A stretch of 64,000 nucleotides of DNA from Planctomycetota bacterium (GTDB lineage: Bacteria; Planctomycetota; SZUA-567), in assembly GCA_020060765.1 (NCBI GenBank), contig JAGUZQ010000057.1, positions 37,415 through 101,414 on the forward strand, in the 5' to 3' direction. The notes beneath the pieces were generated by a model. That model worked only from the letters and a program-made list of their open reading frames with translations, was not told the DNA's origin and did no database searches. This document shows positions 62,167-64,000 of this stretch, piece by piece. Every line of letters starts with the position of its first letter. Position 1 is the first letter of the stretch. Both the position numbers and the translations under genes were made by a program.

Positions 62167-62961
62167 TTATCCGTTCAGCCCGGTCAGGCGCTTGAAATTG
62201 CCGGAGAAAATTGCGATGCGCTCCTCCTGAGTCAGCGGTTCGGACAGGACGCAGTGCACGTACATCGCCGGGTTGCAGATGGGAAAATCGGTGCCGAACA
62301 AAATTTTATTGGCCCCCGCCAGGTCGACCGCCGCGCGGATAAAACCGTAACGCATCACGCCGCTGCCGGACAGGTCGAGATAAAGATTCGGGAAAGACGC
62401 CACCAGTCCCGTGCGTTCCATCATGAGTTGTTTGCCGTCGCCGGGGTGTGCCAGGACGACGTTCAGTTTCGGAAAATCGCGACACAACTTCGCCACCACC
62501 TCCAGGTTGCCGCAATGGATATTCACCGGCACGCCGAGTTCGGCGGCGAGGGCGTAGATACAGTCCGACCCTGCCGCCGCGTAATCGTCGCCGTAACCGT
62601 TGATATAGCCGACCAGTTCCCCCACCCAGCGCACGCCGTGCTTCTTTACGCAAGTCTCCAGTTCGCGGCAGCTTTCCTCCGCAAAACCGGGATGGATGTG
62701 AATGCCGGGATAATAAAAACCGCTGGCATCTTTCGCGATTTCCAGCGCCGCTCGGTTGGCCTTGACGACGTCGGCGAAAGAGGCGAATTTCTCAAAACTG
62801 ATCACAGACCCGCAACAGCGGTCGACGCCGCAGCTTTTTTCAAAATCGAATCTTTCCGCCATTGAGGTGGGCGGCAGAAACCAGCCGTTAGCCAGCGCGC
62901 TCTTGTCGGGATGAGTATGACAGTCGATGATTTTGTATTGGCAGTCCTGATGCGTTATCAT
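62167..62961 (-). CDS. Metal-dependent amidohydrolase (amidohydrolase 2 type)
   Basis: 264 residues, TIM barrel. Metal ligands are H15 and H17 (IDCHTHPD), with further His in GIHIHPGF, NIHCGN and LAHPGDGK, and a late Asp in FGTDFPICNP. Members hydrolyse or decarboxylate varied substrates. ATG at 62959-62961, three bases after the zinc-finger protein stop, with AAGGA upstream, so both are co-translated. The substrate is not predictable. Confidence 0.88.
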   Translation of the reverse strand: MITHQDCQYKIIDCHTHPDKSALANGWFLPPTSMAERFDFEKSCGVDRCCGSVISFEKFASFADVVKANRAALEIAKDASGFYYPGIHIHPGFAEESCRELETCVKKHGVRWVGELVGYINGYGDDYAAAGSDCIYALAAELGVPVNIHCGNLEVVAKLCRDFPKLNVVLAHPGDGKQLMMERTGLVASFPNLYLDLSGSGVMRYGFIRAAVDLAGANKILFGTDFPICNPAMYVHCVLSEPLTQEERIAIFSGNFKRLTGLNG

Positions 62962-62964
62962 GTT

Positions 62965-63735
62965 TTACGCTTCCTTCTCGAATTTAATCAGCAGTTCCAC
63001 TTTCAGTCCGTCTTTGCCCACGTGCAGCAGGTATTCGCCGGGCGAAATTTTTTCGATGTCCAGATGTCCCCGTGCATCGGTTTTCCCGGCGAATATTTTC
63101 CGTTGCTTTTTCGCTTCCGCCAGATTTACCGCCAGCTTCTCGCAGGCGCCGTCGCCGTCCTCCACGTCCAGCATCAGCCGCGCGTGCTCCCCGTCGCGGG
63201 GCACGACAATGATCCGCGCGGAAAGTTCGCCATAGGAAAACGTGCCTGCCGCCGCCTTCTCCCGGTTCAGCACCAGTTCGATCCGGCCCCAGTTTTCCTC
63301 TTCTTTCGGCGGTTCCGGTTCTGCGGAAAGACTGCGGAATTCCTTGCGGTTTTTCACTTCCGGCGGCAGTTGCGGCCATTGCGACGCGCGCATGGCCGAA
63401 GCGGCGCGGAGGTTGCCCACCACATGCGCGAAACAGGTTTCGCAGCACGCGATATGTTTTTCCACCGCCGCTGTTTCCTTGGGCGCAAGCGTGCCGTCGG
63501 CCAGCCGCATCAGCGCGGCGTCGGAGAGGCATTGCCCGCCGTCGCTTTTCCTCTCCGGCAGGGGTGCCCGCAACACCGCCTCGATCACGGAGGAAGTAGC
63601 CAGTTGCAAACGCTTGCACAGTTTCTGCGAGACCGGGCAGGACTGCAACCGCTGCCGCACTTCGGCCATTTTTTCCGGCGGCAGTTCCCCGTCCAGTAGC
63701 AGCGACAGTTCCTCGATCGAGACCAACGGCTTCAT
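62965..63735 (-). CDS. Zinc-finger (HC2-type) anti-sigma-like protein
   Basis: 256 residues. A clear HC2 motif at about 85-105 reads LAPKETAAVEKHIACCETCF (H-x3-C-x2-C). A second, degenerate copy near the N-terminus has LLLDGELPPEKMAEVRQRL ending CPVSQKLC. No membrane helix follows; the C-terminal half is a beta-sandwich (SPGEYLLHVGKDG). ATG at 63733-63735 with GGGAGA upstream. Anti-sigma proteins of this type are normally encoded after their sigma gene. Here the upstream DNA is repeat A copy 3 and an IS, so the partner may have been displaced. Confidence 0.72.
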   Translation of the reverse strand: MKPLVSIEELSLLLDGELPPEKMAEVRQRLQSCPVSQKLCKRLQLATSSVIEAVLRAPLPERKSDGGQCLSDAALMRLADGTLAPKETAAVEKHIACCETCFAHVVGNLRAASAMRASQWPQLPPEVKNRKEFRSLSAEPEPPKEEENWGRIELVLNREKAAAGTFSYGELSARIIVVPRDGEHARLMLDVEDGDGACEKLAVNLAEAKKQRKIFAGKTDARGHLDIEKISPGEYLLHVGKDGLKVELLIKFEKEA

Positions 63736-63797
63736 TTATTCTCCCATGACTTGTCGCGCATAGTGCATTTCCCCGCAAACAAAGAGGCAAAACATGC

Positions 63798-63907
63798 AAG
63801 GGACTAAGGCTCTAAGACTCTGGTCGAAGGTTTTCCTGCTTGCCGTAAGTTTTTCACAATCAGGCATTATCGATACCTAGCTTGTAAAAAAAATCTTAGT
63901 CCCCTAG
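63798..63907. repeat. Dispersed palindromic repeat family A, copy 3, interrupted on the right
   Basis: Begins AAGGGACTAAGGCTCTAAG, keeps the core CTTGCCGTAAG and GCTTGTAAAA, and then the start of the right arm CTTAGTCCCCTAG. At TA (63908-63909) the match stops and IS630-like sequence begins. Confidence 0.8.
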
Positions 63908-63909
63908 TA

Positions 63910-64000
63910 CCCTGTCAGTTTTGAATCACTGGATAGAGGCGTTTTAGCTTTATCCTCGCATCCGTGGTCGTAAATTGCCAGTTCACATATTTGCCTGCGC
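63910..64000 (-). mobile_element. IS630-family insertion sequence, 3' end of transposase (runs off right edge)
   Basis: The minus-strand frame ending at the stop codon 63915-63917 encodes GKYVNWQFTTTDARIKLKR followed by LYPVIQN, a close match to the C-terminus of IS630-type DDE transposases. The element ends a few bases after the stop, at a TA dinucleotide (63908-63909), the target these elements duplicate. Only 28 codons of the transposase lie in the window. Confidence 0.8.

Noticed and set aside
1..64000. CRISPR arrays, rRNA, tRNA and known riboswitches
   Set aside because: No regularly spaced direct repeats, no cloverleaf with a GTTCGAATC-type arm in a non-coding stretch, and no recognisable riboswitch core were seen by eye; a covariance-model scan would be decisive.

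Overview
This 64 kb window is chromosomal DNA of moderately high G+C from an anaerobic, polysaccharide-using Gram-negative bacterium. Three outer-membrane TolC-type proteins, several lipoproteins and a SurA-like chaperone show an outer membrane. A Rex-controlled NAD-linked [FeFe] hydrogenase with its full maturation set shows fermentative, H2-evolving metabolism. A DUF1559-type pseudopilin beside glycosidases, many secreted sugar-active proteins, Hanks-type kinase/FHA signalling and a PPi-type phosphofructokinase suggest the PVC superphylum, most likely Lentisphaerota or a relative. That placement is inference; no rRNA or tRNA gene was seen.

Layout. (1) 1-12463, minus strand: a galactoside/glycan utilisation locus. 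It is headed by a GntR-LacI type regulator, followed by a pseudopilin-like protein, a giant secreted SGNH/CBM/TIM-barrel protein, a clan-D-like glycosidase, an FAD oxidoreductase, a GH42 beta-galactosidase, a small unknown protein and the start of galactokinase. (2) 12656-14558, plus strand: a secreted repeat protein, then a three-gene ECF sigma / small membrane protein / membrane-anchored CpxP-like sensor unit resembling CnrH-CnrY-CnrX. (3) 14559-15560: a lower-G+C patch with one membrane protein of unknown function. (4) 15569-26255, plus strand: rex-hydC-hydB-hydA-response regulator-hydE-hydG-aspA-hydF, a nine-gene hydrogenase operon with a clear promoter and a near-consensus Rex operator just downstream of the -10. 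(5) 26299-28547: an Rrf2 regulator with three Cys and the hybrid cluster protein, closed by a terminator.

(6) 28590-44110, minus strand: a large peptide-secretion locus. In order of transcription it holds a sigma-54 activator, a parvulin-type chaperone, a HlyD adaptor, a double-cNMP/C39-peptidase/ABC exporter, an FHA membrane protein, three paralogous TolC-type outer-membrane proteins and an ATP-grasp-like protein. No substrate peptide was found. This is the best candidate here for an undescribed system. (7) 44445-46669: three small secreted or lipoprotein genes. (8) 46686-63735, mostly minus strand: PPK2, a coiled-coil membrane protein, NAD synthetase with a Cys-rich linker, Ser/Thr kinase, M20 peptidase, PPi-type phosphofructokinase, several unknowns, a PIG-L deacetylase, a transglutaminase, an orphan PTS EIIA, a polytopic membrane protein, an amidohydrolase and a zinc-finger anti-sigma-like protein.

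Two dispersed palindromic repeat families lie in intergenic DNA of the right half. Family A (48512, 51840, 63798) has GGGACTAAG-rich inverted ends. Family B (44241, 44961, 50419, 59647) is of the CATTCCCGC-GCGGGAATG type. The third family-A copy is cut short by the 3' end of an IS630-type transposase that leaves the window at its right edge.
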